64,000 nucleotides of DNA, taken from assembly GCF_020215665.1 (NCBI RefSeq), contig NZ_CP084061.1:3642501-3706500 (forward strand). Direction: 5' to 3'. The notes beneath the pieces are model-generated. The model was not told where the DNA came from. It made no database searches and saw nothing but the letters and a program-made list of their open reading frames with translations. The DNA comes from Blautia parvula (GTDB lineage: Bacteria; Bacillota; Clostridia; Lachnospirales; Lachnospiraceae). A program made the position numbers and the translations under genes. Shown in pieces: positions 53,090-61,786 of this stretch; position 1 is the stretch's first letter, and every line of letters begins with the position of its first letter.

Positions 53090-55342
53090 TCACTCAACCA
53101 TAACCGTCAGTTCATCATCTCCAAGGACTTCCCAGGTAAAGTTTTCATTTCTTCCTTCCACTCTGAGTTTAATGGCAGCGCCTGTCCTCTCCGCTCTTAC
53201 TTCCATGACTGTACATCCTCTAACATCTGTAACAGAGGCCTCCGCCTTACTTCCCTCATCCGGAAAGTACAGAAGCAGGTTTACACCGTCTGCATAGTCG
53301 TAATCCGGCCTGTCACAGTTTCCACCCGCCGGAATAATACTGCCGGGACGTACAAGAAGGGGAAGGGTAAAGTAATCATGGCTTTCTTTCTGCCAGCCGC
53401 CGCCTGTCAGAGTCTTCCCTGTCAGTATATTTATCCAATTCCCTTTCGGAAGATAATATTCAACTTCCCCGGATTCCCTGAACACAGGTGCAACAAGAAG
53501 CGAGTCGCCCAGCATATACTGCTTATCCAGTGTTTCACAGCAGCGGTCCTCCGGAAATTCCAGGAACATCGGCCTCATCAAAGGGATTCCTTCCTCATGG
53601 GTTTTTACCGCCTGACTGTAAAGGTAGGGCATCAGCGCACATTTTAACTTAACAAATCTGCGCAGCACATCACACGCCTCCTGGTCAAACACCCAGGGAA
53701 CCCGGTATGAGGAGGAACCGTGCAGACGGCTGTGCGTGCTCAAGAGTCCAAACTGGCACCAGCGCTTGTATATATCAGCGGAAGCTGTGTTTTCAAATCC
53801 GCTTATATCGTGGCTCCAGAAACCAAAACCGGCACACGCAAGGGAAAGGCCGCTGCGGATGGTCTCTGCCATGGACGGATATGACGCGGAACAGTCACCG
53901 CCCCAGTGTACAGGGAATTTCTGGCCTCCCACTGTAGCTGAACGGGCAAAAAGAACTGCCTCGCCCTCTCCTCTTTCCCTTACCAGCAGCTCAAATACTG
54001 CCCTGTTATATAAATATGTATAATAATTATGCATTTTTACGGGATCTGAGCCGTCATGGTATACAATATCCCTGACCGGTATGCGCTCACCAAAATCCGT
54101 CTTAAAACAATCCACTCCCATGTCCAGCAGTTTCTTCAGTTTGCCCTGATACCAAGCCGCTGCGTCCGGATTGGTAAAATCCACAATTCCCATACCTGCC
54201 TGCCACATATCCGTCTGCCATACATCACCGTTCTTCTTTTTCAGAAGATATCCCTCCTTCATAGCCTCCTCAAACAGGGGGGATTTCTGGCCGATATAGG
54301 GGTTGATCCAGACACATATTCTGAGCCCTCTCTCATGGTACCGCTTAAGCATACCCTCCGGGTCCGGAAATGCAGCCGGATCCCAGGTGAAATTACACCA
54401 TTCATAAGCCTCCATCCAGTAACAGTCAAAATGGAACACATGAAGGGGAATATCCCTGTCAGCCATTCCCTGTATAAAACTGCCGGTTGTCCCCTCATCA
54501 TAATCTGTTGTAAAAGAGGTGGTAAGCCAGAGGCCAAAAGACCAGGCCGGAGGAAGTGCAGGTCTTCCCGTCAGTTTCGTGTACAGTGCCACCGTTCCTT
54601 TGGGGGTATGCCCGTTCACGATGTAATAAGCAAGCCGCTCGCCTTCCACGGAAAATTGTACTCTCTCCACCTTTTCACTTGCAATTTCATACGAGGCATC
54701 CCCCTCCTCGTCAAGAAGTACTCCATACCCCTTATTCGACAGATAAAAAGGGATATTCTTATAGGTGATCTCACTGGCTGTTCCGCCGTCCTCATTCCAC
54801 ATCTCTACACTCTGCCCGTTTTTTACAAACGGCGTAAATCGTTCTCCCAATCCGTAAATATATTCATCTACATCAAGGGCAAGCTGTTCAACCATATATA
54901 CTCTGCCGTTGTTTTCATTCTTCATGTATGCCATATTTCTGAATCCTGTATTCGTCAGCTCCCTGTCACCGTCCAGAAAACGGATTCCCCAGGATTTCGG
55001 CCTTTTGTCTACAACAGCTGTGGTCCTGCCGCTTTGAAAACTTATGATATTCTCATCTTCCTCTATCACTACACGAGGAGCACACTGGACAGTTTCAGCA
55101 GATGGCCCTCTTGAGACCGTCCCCTCAAAGTGAGTAACCGAAACTTTTATGATATTCTCTGCAGGGCTTGTCAGACGAATGGTGAGAAGCCCCTGATTCA
55201 GACAGTCACCTCTGTCAGCAATGTGTCTGCCCGGAGCATAGATGACCAGTTCCCCATTCTTTACTTTATGTGAGGAATATTCTGCCGCGTAAAGCGGCGT
55301 GATTCCTTTTTTTACACACCAGTATCCGTCCGTAAATTTCAT
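53090..55342 (-). CDS. GH31 alpha-glycosidase (YicI-like alpha-xylosidase)
   Basis: 750 residues from the ATG at 55342, after AAGGAGACGG; the open frame extends 16 codons further without support. The layout is N-terminal beta-sandwich, TIM barrel and C-terminal sheets. The nucleophile site reads F-K-T-D-F-G-E-R near residue 412 and the acid/base loop H-W-G-G-D-C-S-A-S near 480, both very like E. coli YicI, as is G-F-W-S-H-D-I. YicI releases alpha-xylose. No signal peptide, so it acts in the cytoplasm on imported oligosaccharide. Last gene of the sulfatase operon. Other GH31 activities (alpha-glucosidase) cannot be excluded. Confidence 0.87.
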   Translation of the reverse strand: MKFTDGYWCVKKGITPLYAAEYSSHKVKNGELVIYAPGRHIADRGDCLNQGLLTIRLTSPAENIIKVSVTHFEGTVSRGPSAETVQCAPRVVIEEDENIISFQSGRTTAVVDKRPKSWGIRFLDGDRELTNTGFRNMAYMKNENNGRVYMVEQLALDVDEYIYGLGERFTPFVKNGQSVEMWNEDGGTASEITYKNIPFYLSNKGYGVLLDEEGDASYEIASEKVERVQFSVEGERLAYYIVNGHTPKGTVALYTKLTGRPALPPAWSFGLWLTTSFTTDYDEGTTGSFIQGMADRDIPLHVFHFDCYWMEAYEWCNFTWDPAAFPDPEGMLKRYHERGLRICVWINPYIGQKSPLFEEAMKEGYLLKKKNGDVWQTDMWQAGMGIVDFTNPDAAAWYQGKLKKLLDMGVDCFKTDFGERIPVRDIVYHDGSDPVKMHNYYTYLYNRAVFELLVRERGEGEAVLFARSATVGGQKFPVHWGGDCSASYPSMAETIRSGLSLACAGFGFWSHDISGFENTASADIYKRWCQFGLLSTHSRLHGSSSYRVPWVFDQEACDVLRRFVKLKCALMPYLYSQAVKTHEEGIPLMRPMFLEFPEDRCCETLDKQYMLGDSLLVAPVFRESGEVEYYLPKGNWINILTGKTLTGGGWQKESHDYFTLPLLVRPGSIIPAGGNCDRPDYDYADGVNLLLYFPDEGSKAEASVTDVRGCTVMEVRAERTGAAIKLRVEGRNENFTWEVLGDDELTVMVE

Positions 55343-55353
55343 TTTCCGTCTCC

Positions 55354-56490
55354 TTAATTTCCGAATGACAGTTCCTCTGCGATTCTGCACAGTCTGTCAT
55401 AACATCTGTCAAAAAACATCTGATAAGATTTGCAAAAGCAGTTCACAGCCTGTCCCTGTTCCTCCTCCACACGGTTTCTGTGGCAGCCGCCCCGGCACAC
55501 AAAATAGTACCGGCAGTTTTTACACCGTGCAGTTTGATTGCGGGAATTCTCCACAAACCCGGATACTGCTCTTTTTTCGTATATTTCCGCAAAGGAATTT
55601 TGATTGAGATTTCCAATGCCGTATCCATCCAGTACATAAAAATCACAGGGATATACGCTGCCGTCCGCCTCCACCACATTCTGCAGACCACAGACGCCGT
55701 TCTGTTCACATGCATCAGGATAGCTTCCCATTAATATAGCAATATAGTTTTCAAACTGACGTATATACGGTTGTCTTCCCTTTCGGTAATCCATATACCA
55801 CAGCTCAAATAAATCTATCAGAAACCTGCCGTACACTTCAGGTTCCAGTCCATATTCACCGCCTCGTCCGTCATTTTCCAGGGAGTCCAAACATGCGATA
55901 TACTGCTGGTAAGAAAAGCCCCATTTCCTGTACTGCTCATAAATCCTGGAGATTCTGGGCGCTGTTTTTTTGTTGACTACAGTCAGGACATTAAACTCCA
56001 CATGATATGCCTTCAGCATCTGCGCTGCCTCAAATACTTTTGAAAATGTACCGTTTCCGTCTTTATCCCTTCTGCAGGAATCATGTGTGCATCGGATTCC
56101 GTCTATGGAAAGCCCTACAAGAAAATGGTTTTCATGGAGGAAACGGCACCAGGATTCATCCAGAACATATCCGTTGGTCTGCAGCGCGTTCTGAATCACC
56201 AAAGAATGCCTGTTATATTTTTTCTCAAGCCTTATCACATTTTCAAAAAATCCAAGACCGGCAAGCGTCGGTTCTCCGCCCTGAAAGGCAAAGGTACATT
56301 GCCCTTCCGCGAATTCCAGTGATTTTCTGATCACATTTTCCAGGGTCTCCGGGGACATGAGCCCCAGATTCCCTTTTTCCCTGTGATTTACTTCATCCGT
56401 ATAGAAGCAGTAGGTACATCTCATGTTACACAAACCTGACGCAGGCTTTATCATCACATTTAACGCAGGCACTTTTCTTTTCCCTCGCAT
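55354..56490 (-). CDS. Anaerobic sulfatase-maturating enzyme (radical SAM/SPASM)
   Basis: 378 residues. The radical SAM cluster motif is C-N-M-R-C-T-Y-C (Cys 21, 25, 28), followed by F-A-F-Q-G-G-E-P-T near 75. The C-terminal SPASM region has C-G-L, C-D-F-Y, C-K-N-C-R-Y-Y-F-V-C and G-G-C, ligands for two auxiliary clusters. anSME oxidises the active-site Cys (or Ser) of sulfatases to formylglycine without oxygen. The sulfatase gene ends 6 bp upstream and carries a Cys-type motif, so it is the evident client. Confidence 0.93.
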   Translation of the reverse strand: MRGKRKVPALNVMIKPASGLCNMRCTYCFYTDEVNHREKGNLGLMSPETLENVIRKSLEFAEGQCTFAFQGGEPTLAGLGFFENVIRLEKKYNRHSLVIQNALQTNGYVLDESWCRFLHENHFLVGLSIDGIRCTHDSCRRDKDGNGTFSKVFEAAQMLKAYHVEFNVLTVVNKKTAPRISRIYEQYRKWGFSYQQYIACLDSLENDGRGGEYGLEPEVYGRFLIDLFELWYMDYRKGRQPYIRQFENYIAILMGSYPDACEQNGVCGLQNVVEADGSVYPCDFYVLDGYGIGNLNQNSFAEIYEKRAVSGFVENSRNQTARCKNCRYYFVCRGGCHRNRVEEEQGQAVNCFCKSYQMFFDRCYDRLCRIAEELSFGN

Positions 56491-56496
56491 TCACTC

Positions 56497-58302
56497 TTAA
56501 TTTAAACGGTACGCCATCTCCATAGTGAAGCGGGCGCTCTCCCTGTCTGTTTCAGGGATTACAGTATCTATAAAACGTTCTATCACATTTCTGTCAATGG
56601 AGCGGATACCCCCTGCACTGCAGAATTCTTTGAACTGTTTTACCAGTTCCTCTTCCTTCATATAAGGTGAGGCTACATTTTTCAAAGCTGAGAACTGCCA
56701 TTTTGCAGGTTCTTCCCACTGATACTCCTCCAGACCGCTCACGGGGTCGTAGGTTTCCTTCTCTTTTCTCATCTCAAGGACCATCTCTGCGGTGACACAC
56801 TCCTCAACCGGAAATCCCATGCGGCAAAACTGTTCCTTCGGTGCATCATTCTCCTTCATAAGCCGTATCATCGCATTTATCAGCTCCGCCTCTTTATCCG
56901 GGTCATCCAGAGGATGCTTCTGTTCGGGATCATTTTCCAGATCAAACAAAAGGTCTCCGTACCGGAAGCAGGATGCCACCGCTCCCCACTCCTCAGAGGA
57001 CGGAATTTCCAGAACCGGACAGCCTTTTGTAAAGGAGAATGGCTGTCTCAGCTTCATACCCTGCAGTTTCTCCGGTGCCATTCTGGAACGCATGACAGTG
57101 GGCATAAGTGTGTATTCGGCCAACGGCTGATTTTCCTTTTTTGCCGGCCCCCTCATGTAAATATACCTGCCGTCAGTGATGTTGATCATTGACCCAAAGA
57201 GGCCGAATATTCCGTATTTTCTTACAGGTTTATCCGTTTTGATCACATCTCTTAATGCAGAGCCCTGCATATCCTTTGGAATATCGGTTTGGAAATAATC
57301 CAGAAGCGTTGGGGCCAGATCAATATTCTGCACAAGAGACTGCCTGCGTTCTCCTTTCACACCGCTTCTTGGGTCCCATATGAAAAGAGGCGTCCTGGCC
57401 ATCTCATTGTATAGAGGCATAACCCCCTTTGCCCACCAAAGATGTTCGCCCAACATAAACCCATGGTCTGTATTCACGATCAGCATGGTGTCATCCCACA
57501 TCTCATATTCATCCATCAGATCAAGGACCAGGCCCAGATAATGGTCACACATACTCAGAAGCGCCCGGTATTTATTGCGTACACCGGATACCACCTCTTT
57601 ACTTTCTGTGACAGGACCGTAGGGTGGCCAGTCAAGAGGACACAGCTCCTCCCCCTCCATCCTGTAAAGTTCCTGATACTCTTCGGGCGAGAAGAAAGGT
57701 TCATGCGGGTCAAAGGTTTCAATCTGCAGAAACCAGTTGTCACAATCCTGATTCTCCCTGATAAATGCAAGGCCGTTTGAGAAGGTCTTCGCCTGCGGGA
57801 AATCCTTTTCTTCCTTTATATGTCTGCGGTTTGCACAGTCCTGACGCCTCATGTTATTTCCAATGGGATCTCTTGGAAACGGCCCGAAAGACCCCGGGTG
57901 ATCCTCTGCCCGCACTTTCAAGTCAGCTTTCCATGGATCTCCCTCCTGGCCTCTTGAGCACTCCCAGGAATTATAACGTGTGTGGTAAGTAGCACCGCCA
58001 TCCTCCCAGTAGTGCTGATGGTCTGATACCAGGTGGGTATAGATACCGTTTTTCTTCAGTATCTCCGGCATAGAATCATCAAAGGGTTCCAGAGGACACC
58101 ATCCTCTGTGAAGAAAATTCAGTCTGCCTGTATGCAGTTCCCGTCTGGCCGGCATACACGGCAGGCTGCCCACATAGGAATTGTCAAATGTCACACACTT
58201 TTCCCCAAGGCGGCGGAAATTAGGCATCTTCGTCAGTTCATTGCCGTAATTGGGAAGGAAATGACGGTTCAGAGAATCGTACATCACCATAATTGCTTTC
58301 AT
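56497..58302 (-). CDS. Type I sulfatase (formylglycine-dependent, cytoplasmic)
   Basis: 601 residues. The maturation motif C-M-P-A-R begins at Cys 49 (C-x-P-x-R), followed by R-E-L-H-T-G-R, the standard sulfatase signature. An N-terminal M-V-M-Y-D-S (metal Asp) and N-T-D-H-G near 280 supply the calcium site. No signal peptide is present, unlike many gut sulfatases, so substrates must be imported by the ABC transporter encoded upstream. It should hydrolyse a sulfate ester on an oligosaccharide before or after GH31 action. The exact sulfated sugar cannot be read. Confidence 0.92.
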   Translation of the reverse strand: MKAIMVMYDSLNRHFLPNYGNELTKMPNFRRLGEKCVTFDNSYVGSLPCMPARRELHTGRLNFLHRGWCPLEPFDDSMPEILKKNGIYTHLVSDHQHYWEDGGATYHTRYNSWECSRGQEGDPWKADLKVRAEDHPGSFGPFPRDPIGNNMRRQDCANRRHIKEEKDFPQAKTFSNGLAFIRENQDCDNWFLQIETFDPHEPFFSPEEYQELYRMEGEELCPLDWPPYGPVTESKEVVSGVRNKYRALLSMCDHYLGLVLDLMDEYEMWDDTMLIVNTDHGFMLGEHLWWAKGVMPLYNEMARTPLFIWDPRSGVKGERRQSLVQNIDLAPTLLDYFQTDIPKDMQGSALRDVIKTDKPVRKYGIFGLFGSMINITDGRYIYMRGPAKKENQPLAEYTLMPTVMRSRMAPEKLQGMKLRQPFSFTKGCPVLEIPSSEEWGAVASCFRYGDLLFDLENDPEQKHPLDDPDKEAELINAMIRLMKENDAPKEQFCRMGFPVEECVTAEMVLEMRKEKETYDPVSGLEEYQWEEPAKWQFSALKNVASPYMKEEELVKQFKEFCSAGGIRSIDRNVIERFIDTVIPETDRESARFTMEMAYRLN

Positions 58303-58316
58303 AATTCAGTCTCCTC

Positions 58317-59210
58317 TCAGTTCTTCATTCCGGATGATACGATTCCCTGCACAAAGTATTTCTGCGCGCAGGCATATACGATCACCATAGGTATTACTGT
58401 GATAATGGTAGCTGCCATCAGGTAGTTGTAATGGGTCATGGAACTGCCCCGGAACATCTGCAGCCCAAGCTGCACAGTCTTCATCTTCTCAGACTGGGTC
58501 ATAATAAGCGGATAGAAAAAATCATTCCATGTGGCAACAGACTTCAGGATCGTCAGTGTTGCCAGTATAGTCTTGGAAAGAGGCAGGTAAATAACAAAAT
58601 ATGTCTTTATCACACCGCATCCGTCTATCCTGGCCGCATCGTCCAGAGATGTGGGGAATGTAGAGTAAAACTGTCTGCACAGAAAAATACCGAATGCCCC
58701 TGCCAAAAACGGCACGATCAGGGAACCATAAGTATCAAGAAGACCTGTCCCGCCCTGACCCAGAATGTTATTGCCTCCGAAAAGCGGAGCGGAGCGCATC
58801 ATGACATACTGAGGTATGATAATGGACTGGGGAGAGACCATCATTCCCAGCAGAACACTCATAAACAAGAATTCCCTGCCCTTAAACTTCAGCCTTGCAA
58901 ACGCATACCCTGCCATTGAGTTAAAGATCAGACTTCCCACCACAGTAACCGCGGTTATGAACAGGCTGTTCTTGAAATACTGGAACCAGTCCCCCATGGC
59001 AAATGCCTGCCGGAAGCTTTCAATATTGCCGAAACTCTCGGGAAGCCATTTGAAGCTTGCCATGGAAATCTCAGGATCTGTCTTAAATGCTGTCAGCACT
59101 GTAAAAATAATAGGCACCAGCGTGATGAGAACCCAAATGATCAAAACAGCATAGCTGATTCCTTTCACCAGATTTTCCTTTTTCTTTTTTCCCATATCAG
59201 CCAAGGTCAT
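58317..59210 (-). CDS. ABC sugar transporter permease (MalG type)
   Basis: 297 residues from the ATG at 59210, after GGAGG with a 14-base overlap of the upstream permease gene; longer starts lack a ribosome site. Six membrane helices and the EAA loop A-A-R-I-D-G-C-G-V near residue 195, which contacts the ATPase. It forms the channel with the MalF-type partner. No ATPase gene is present here; a shared MsmK-type ATPase from elsewhere is expected, as is common in Firmicutes. Confidence 0.92.
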   Translation of the reverse strand: MTLADMGKKKKENLVKGISYAVLIIWVLITLVPIIFTVLTAFKTDPEISMASFKWLPESFGNIESFRQAFAMGDWFQYFKNSLFITAVTVVGSLIFNSMAGYAFARLKFKGREFLFMSVLLGMMVSPQSIIIPQYVMMRSAPLFGGNNILGQGGTGLLDTYGSLIVPFLAGAFGIFLCRQFYSTFPTSLDDAARIDGCGVIKTYFVIYLPLSKTILATLTILKSVATWNDFFYPLIMTQSEKMKTVQLGLQMFRGSSMTHYNYLMAATIITVIPMVIVYACAQKYFVQGIVSSGMKN

Positions 59211-60090
59211 TCTCGTCACCTCCACCAAATCTCATATTAATCAGAGTGATCGCAAAGATTATCACCATAAGCACCACAGCCTGCGCGGAGGCATAACCCA
59301 TTTTATAGTATTCAAAACCGTTTCTGTATATTTGATGTGCAATTGTCGTTGTGGAGTTCATAGGGCCTCCGTTTGTCACGATCAACACCTGTCCAAAGAC
59401 CTGGAAAGAGTTGATGCACGCCATGACGAACACAAAAAAGGTCGTGGGCTTTAACATGGGAATTGTCACATGAATAAACTTTTCCCATGCAGTGGCCCCG
59501 TCAATGCTGGCAGCTTCATACAGGTAATCCGGTATGCCCTGCAGCCCGGACAGGAACAGGATCATGTTGTATCCGGTGGTGCTCCAAATACTCATAATGG
59601 CTATGGAGATCATTGCCATGGAAGCACTGCTGATCCACGGCACAGCCTGCATTCCAAGGTCTTTCAGTACCTTATTGAGAATACCTGAGGTGGTATCGTA
59701 CAGATACAGCCAGGCCATGGATACCGCTACCATGGAAAAGATATTGGGCAGATAGAAAAGCGTCCGCAGAAATCCTTTTCCTTTTAATTTCTGGTTCAGG
59801 AACATTGCCAGCGCAAGTCCCAGCAGCATAGCCGGGACAATCGCAAGCAAACAGTAAAACAGGGTATTTCCAACACTTTTTATAAAAATAGGGTCTTTTG
59901 TAAGCTGAATATAATTGCTGATTCCTACAAAATGGGCTTTGCTTAGGTTATAGTCTGTAAAAGACATGGCAATGGTCCAGATAACTGGAATCAGAACAAA
60001 AAACAGGTATATGAGATAACTGGGAGCGATCAGCAGATACGCCGCATTCTGCTGTTCCAGCTTTCCCCTCTTCTTTCCGATCCTCTTCAT
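59197..60090 (-). CDS. ABC sugar transporter permease (MalF type)
   Basis: 297 residues. Start at the ATG at 60090, 8 bases after AGGAGG, rather than the ATG two codons earlier, which is too close to it. Six membrane helices; EAA loop E-A-A-S-I-D-G-A-T near residue 190. It pairs with the MalG-type permease directly downstream and receives cargo from the lipoprotein encoded upstream. Confidence 0.92.
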   Translation of the reverse strand: MKRIGKKRGKLEQQNAAYLLIAPSYLIYLFFVLIPVIWTIAMSFTDYNLSKAHFVGISNYIQLTKDPIFIKSVGNTLFYCLLAIVPAMLLGLALAMFLNQKLKGKGFLRTLFYLPNIFSMVAVSMAWLYLYDTTSGILNKVLKDLGMQAVPWISSASMAMISIAIMSIWSTTGYNMILFLSGLQGIPDYLYEAASIDGATAWEKFIHVTIPMLKPTTFFVFVMACINSFQVFGQVLIVTNGGPMNSTTTIAHQIYRNGFEYYKMGYASAQAVVLMVIIFAITLINMRFGGGDENDLG

Positions 60091-60102
60091 AATCATAGCC
60101 TC

Positions 60103-61371
60103 CTATTTACCGGCCTCCACAACTGCGTTCCACTGCGCTGCACTGTCCTTCAAAGCTGCCGCCGCATCTGTACCGTTAAACACGGATTCCATTGCCGGAC
60201 CTATGTTAGACTGCGCCTCACCGAAATTGGGATGCATGGGTTTTCCGTAAGAAAATGATTTATCATATGAATATACAATATTCTCATAGTCCGGATTAAT
60301 CTTAATATAATCCTCATTTAAGGACTTTCTTCCTGAATAGTGGCCTGCAATCTCAGCAAACTGTTTCAGGGATTCCTTTGAGAACATATGAAGGAGCATG
60401 TCTGCCGCCACATCGGGGTTTTTGGAGTTCGCATTTGCTGCCAGATAATCTCCGATCAGCAGCGTAGGCATTTCATTCTTTATACAGCCTATCTGTCCCG
60501 GGAAAGCACTGTCGTCTGTCACATATCCCTGGTTAGCATCAATCGCCATGGCTGCCACACCTGATGCCACACCTGTCGTACCTGCCGCGGCGTCCTGGAA
60601 GCATACATTTCCCGACTCATAAAGTTTGTTCATATACTCCATTGCCTGTATGCCCGCATCCTGGTCATAAACTGCCAGATAATCATCATCCCACAGCGCC
60701 GGTTCATCTGTAAACATTCCCATATAGGTAAAGAGCTCCTGTACTTCATCCGGGTCAATCTCCAAACCATAGGTCACAACATTGCCGCTGTCATCCCTGA
60801 CTGTCATCTTTTCAACCAGTTTTTCAAAATCTTCGGGACTCTTAATATTAAGCTCCTCCTCTGTAACACCGTTCTGCTCAGCGATATCTTTTCTGTAGAA
60901 AACGGTTCTGTTGGACGGTTTGAATAAAGCATAGTAATCACCGTCGCGCTGACAGATCTCCAGGATATTTTCATAAAAATCGTCGTATCCGTCCCAGTCC
61001 TCCGGAAGATATTCACTCAGGTTCAGAAGGTTTCCCGCTCTCTGTACAGAACCGATCTGTCCGTATCCCAGCATAAAAATATCAGGACCGCTGGCGCCTG
61101 CAAGGCCTGTATTCAGCTTTGTAAAGTAATCGCTCCATGGTATGTAAGTGAGCTGATAGTCCACATCTGCGTTCTCCTCACAGTATGCATCCAGAACTGT
61201 TTTGTATGCCTTGTCTGCATCGGCATCACCACTGCCTGCGATCCAGATATTCATGACTGTTTTTTCTGTCTCTTTCCCACCTTCGGTTTTTGCTTTGTCA
61301 GAACCCCCCTGACATGCGGTACACAGCATCATGGCAGCCATTCCCAATGCGATCAAACTTTTTTTCTTCAT
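60103..61371 (-). CDS. ABC transporter sugar-binding lipoprotein (family 1)
   Basis: 422 residues from the ATG at 61371 with GGAGAGG upstream. A signal sequence ends in the lipobox L-C-T-A-C (Cys about 20), so it is lipid-anchored outside the membrane. The rest is a family 1 solute-binding protein (MalE-like), with N-I-W-I-A-G-S-G-D near 42. It captures the oligosaccharide for the two permeases. It is the first gene of a six-gene operon and lies behind LacI-type operators. The ligand is probably a sulfated glycan fragment, judged by operon content only. Confidence 0.92.
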   Translation of the reverse strand: MKKKSLIALGMAAMMLCTACQGGSDKAKTEGGKETEKTVMNIWIAGSGDADADKAYKTVLDAYCEENADVDYQLTYIPWSDYFTKLNTGLAGASGPDIFMLGYGQIGSVQRAGNLLNLSEYLPEDWDGYDDFYENILEICQRDGDYYALFKPSNRTVFYRKDIAEQNGVTEEELNIKSPEDFEKLVEKMTVRDDSGNVVTYGLEIDPDEVQELFTYMGMFTDEPALWDDDYLAVYDQDAGIQAMEYMNKLYESGNVCFQDAAAGTTGVASGVAAMAIDANQGYVTDDSAFPGQIGCIKNEMPTLLIGDYLAANANSKNPDVAADMLLHMFSKESLKQFAEIAGHYSGRKSLNEDYIKINPDYENIVYSYDKSFSYGKPMHPNFGEAQSNIGPAMESVFNGTDAAAALKDSAAQWNAVVEAGK

Positions 61372-61400
61372 ACTTTTTTCCTCTCCATTTACCATTATTT

Positions 61401-61418
61401 GGTTAAGCGCTTTCTCAT
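61401..61418. promoter_or_regulatory. Operator O1 (LacI-type palindrome)
   Basis: GGTTAAGCGCTTTCTCAT, centred on AAGCGCTT, identical over 18 bp to O2. It lies in the leader of the binding-protein gene, 30 bp before the ATG. A catabolite-control (cre) site is an alternative reading. Confidence 0.7.
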
Positions 61419-61535
61419 TTAAATTTTATTAATATTTTTATATATGGCAGCAACTTCACAAGATTTCCCCTGTTTCATGTGGCAATTCCTTCCTTTTATC
61501 CACGAATCGTTGTAAAAATCACTGTCTTCGCTTTA

Positions 61536-61553
61536 GGTTAAGCGCTTTCTCAT
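61536..61553. promoter_or_regulatory. Operator O2 (identical to O1)
   Basis: Same 18 bp as O1, 135 bp away (about 13 helical turns). It sits a few bases downstream of the operon -10 box, where bound repressor would block initiation. Confidence 0.75.
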
Positions 61554-61559
61554 GGTGTT

Positions 61560-61588
61560 ACCATACATCAATTTAGACAATTAGTCAA
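61560..61588 (-). promoter_or_regulatory. Promoter of the sulfated-glycan operon
   Basis: Minus strand: -35 TTGACT (61583-61588), 17-base spacer, -10 TATGGT (61560-61565), immediately followed by O2. Confidence 0.65.
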
Positions 61589-61694
61589 TATATTCTTTTT
61601 ATATTTTATTTTTTTATAATTTATGCACAAATACAGATATTGTTTTTTGTTAATAATGTTTTGATTCTTTTGCGTAACCGTTTACACAATTTTA

Positions 61695-61723
61695 TTGACA
61701 AATAAGGCTTTCTCATTTAAAGT
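61695..61723 (+). promoter_or_regulatory. Promoter of the LacI-type regulator, with operator O3 in its spacer
   Basis: -35 TTGACA (61695-61700), 17-base spacer, -10 TAAAGT (61718-61723). The spacer holds GGCTTTCTCATTTAAA (61707-61722), sharing 15 bases with O1, so the regulator probably represses itself. Confidence 0.7.
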
Positions 61724-61786
61724 AATACTAACAAGATTTAACTGCCCGTGCCGCGGGCGGGGCATCAAAAGGAAAAGGATAAAAAT

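Larger units (their letters stand above)
61372..61786. other. Divergent control region of the sulfated-glycan operon and lacI-type gene
   Basis: 415 bp, no gene. It contains operator-like repeats O1, O2 and O3, the operon promoter (61560-61588, minus) and the regulator promoter (61695-61723, plus). The rest is AT-rich with nothing recognised. Confidence 0.8.

Noticed and set aside
54056-55114. 352-codon open frame on the plus strand opposite the GH31 gene
   Set aside because: Overlaps a full GH31 enzyme with catalytic motifs; no domain of its own.
53090-55342. GH31 sulfoquinovosidase (YihQ-like)
   Set aside because: Tempting beside a sulfatase, but sulfoquinovose is a sulfonate that needs no sulfatase, and the visible motifs are closer to YicI.
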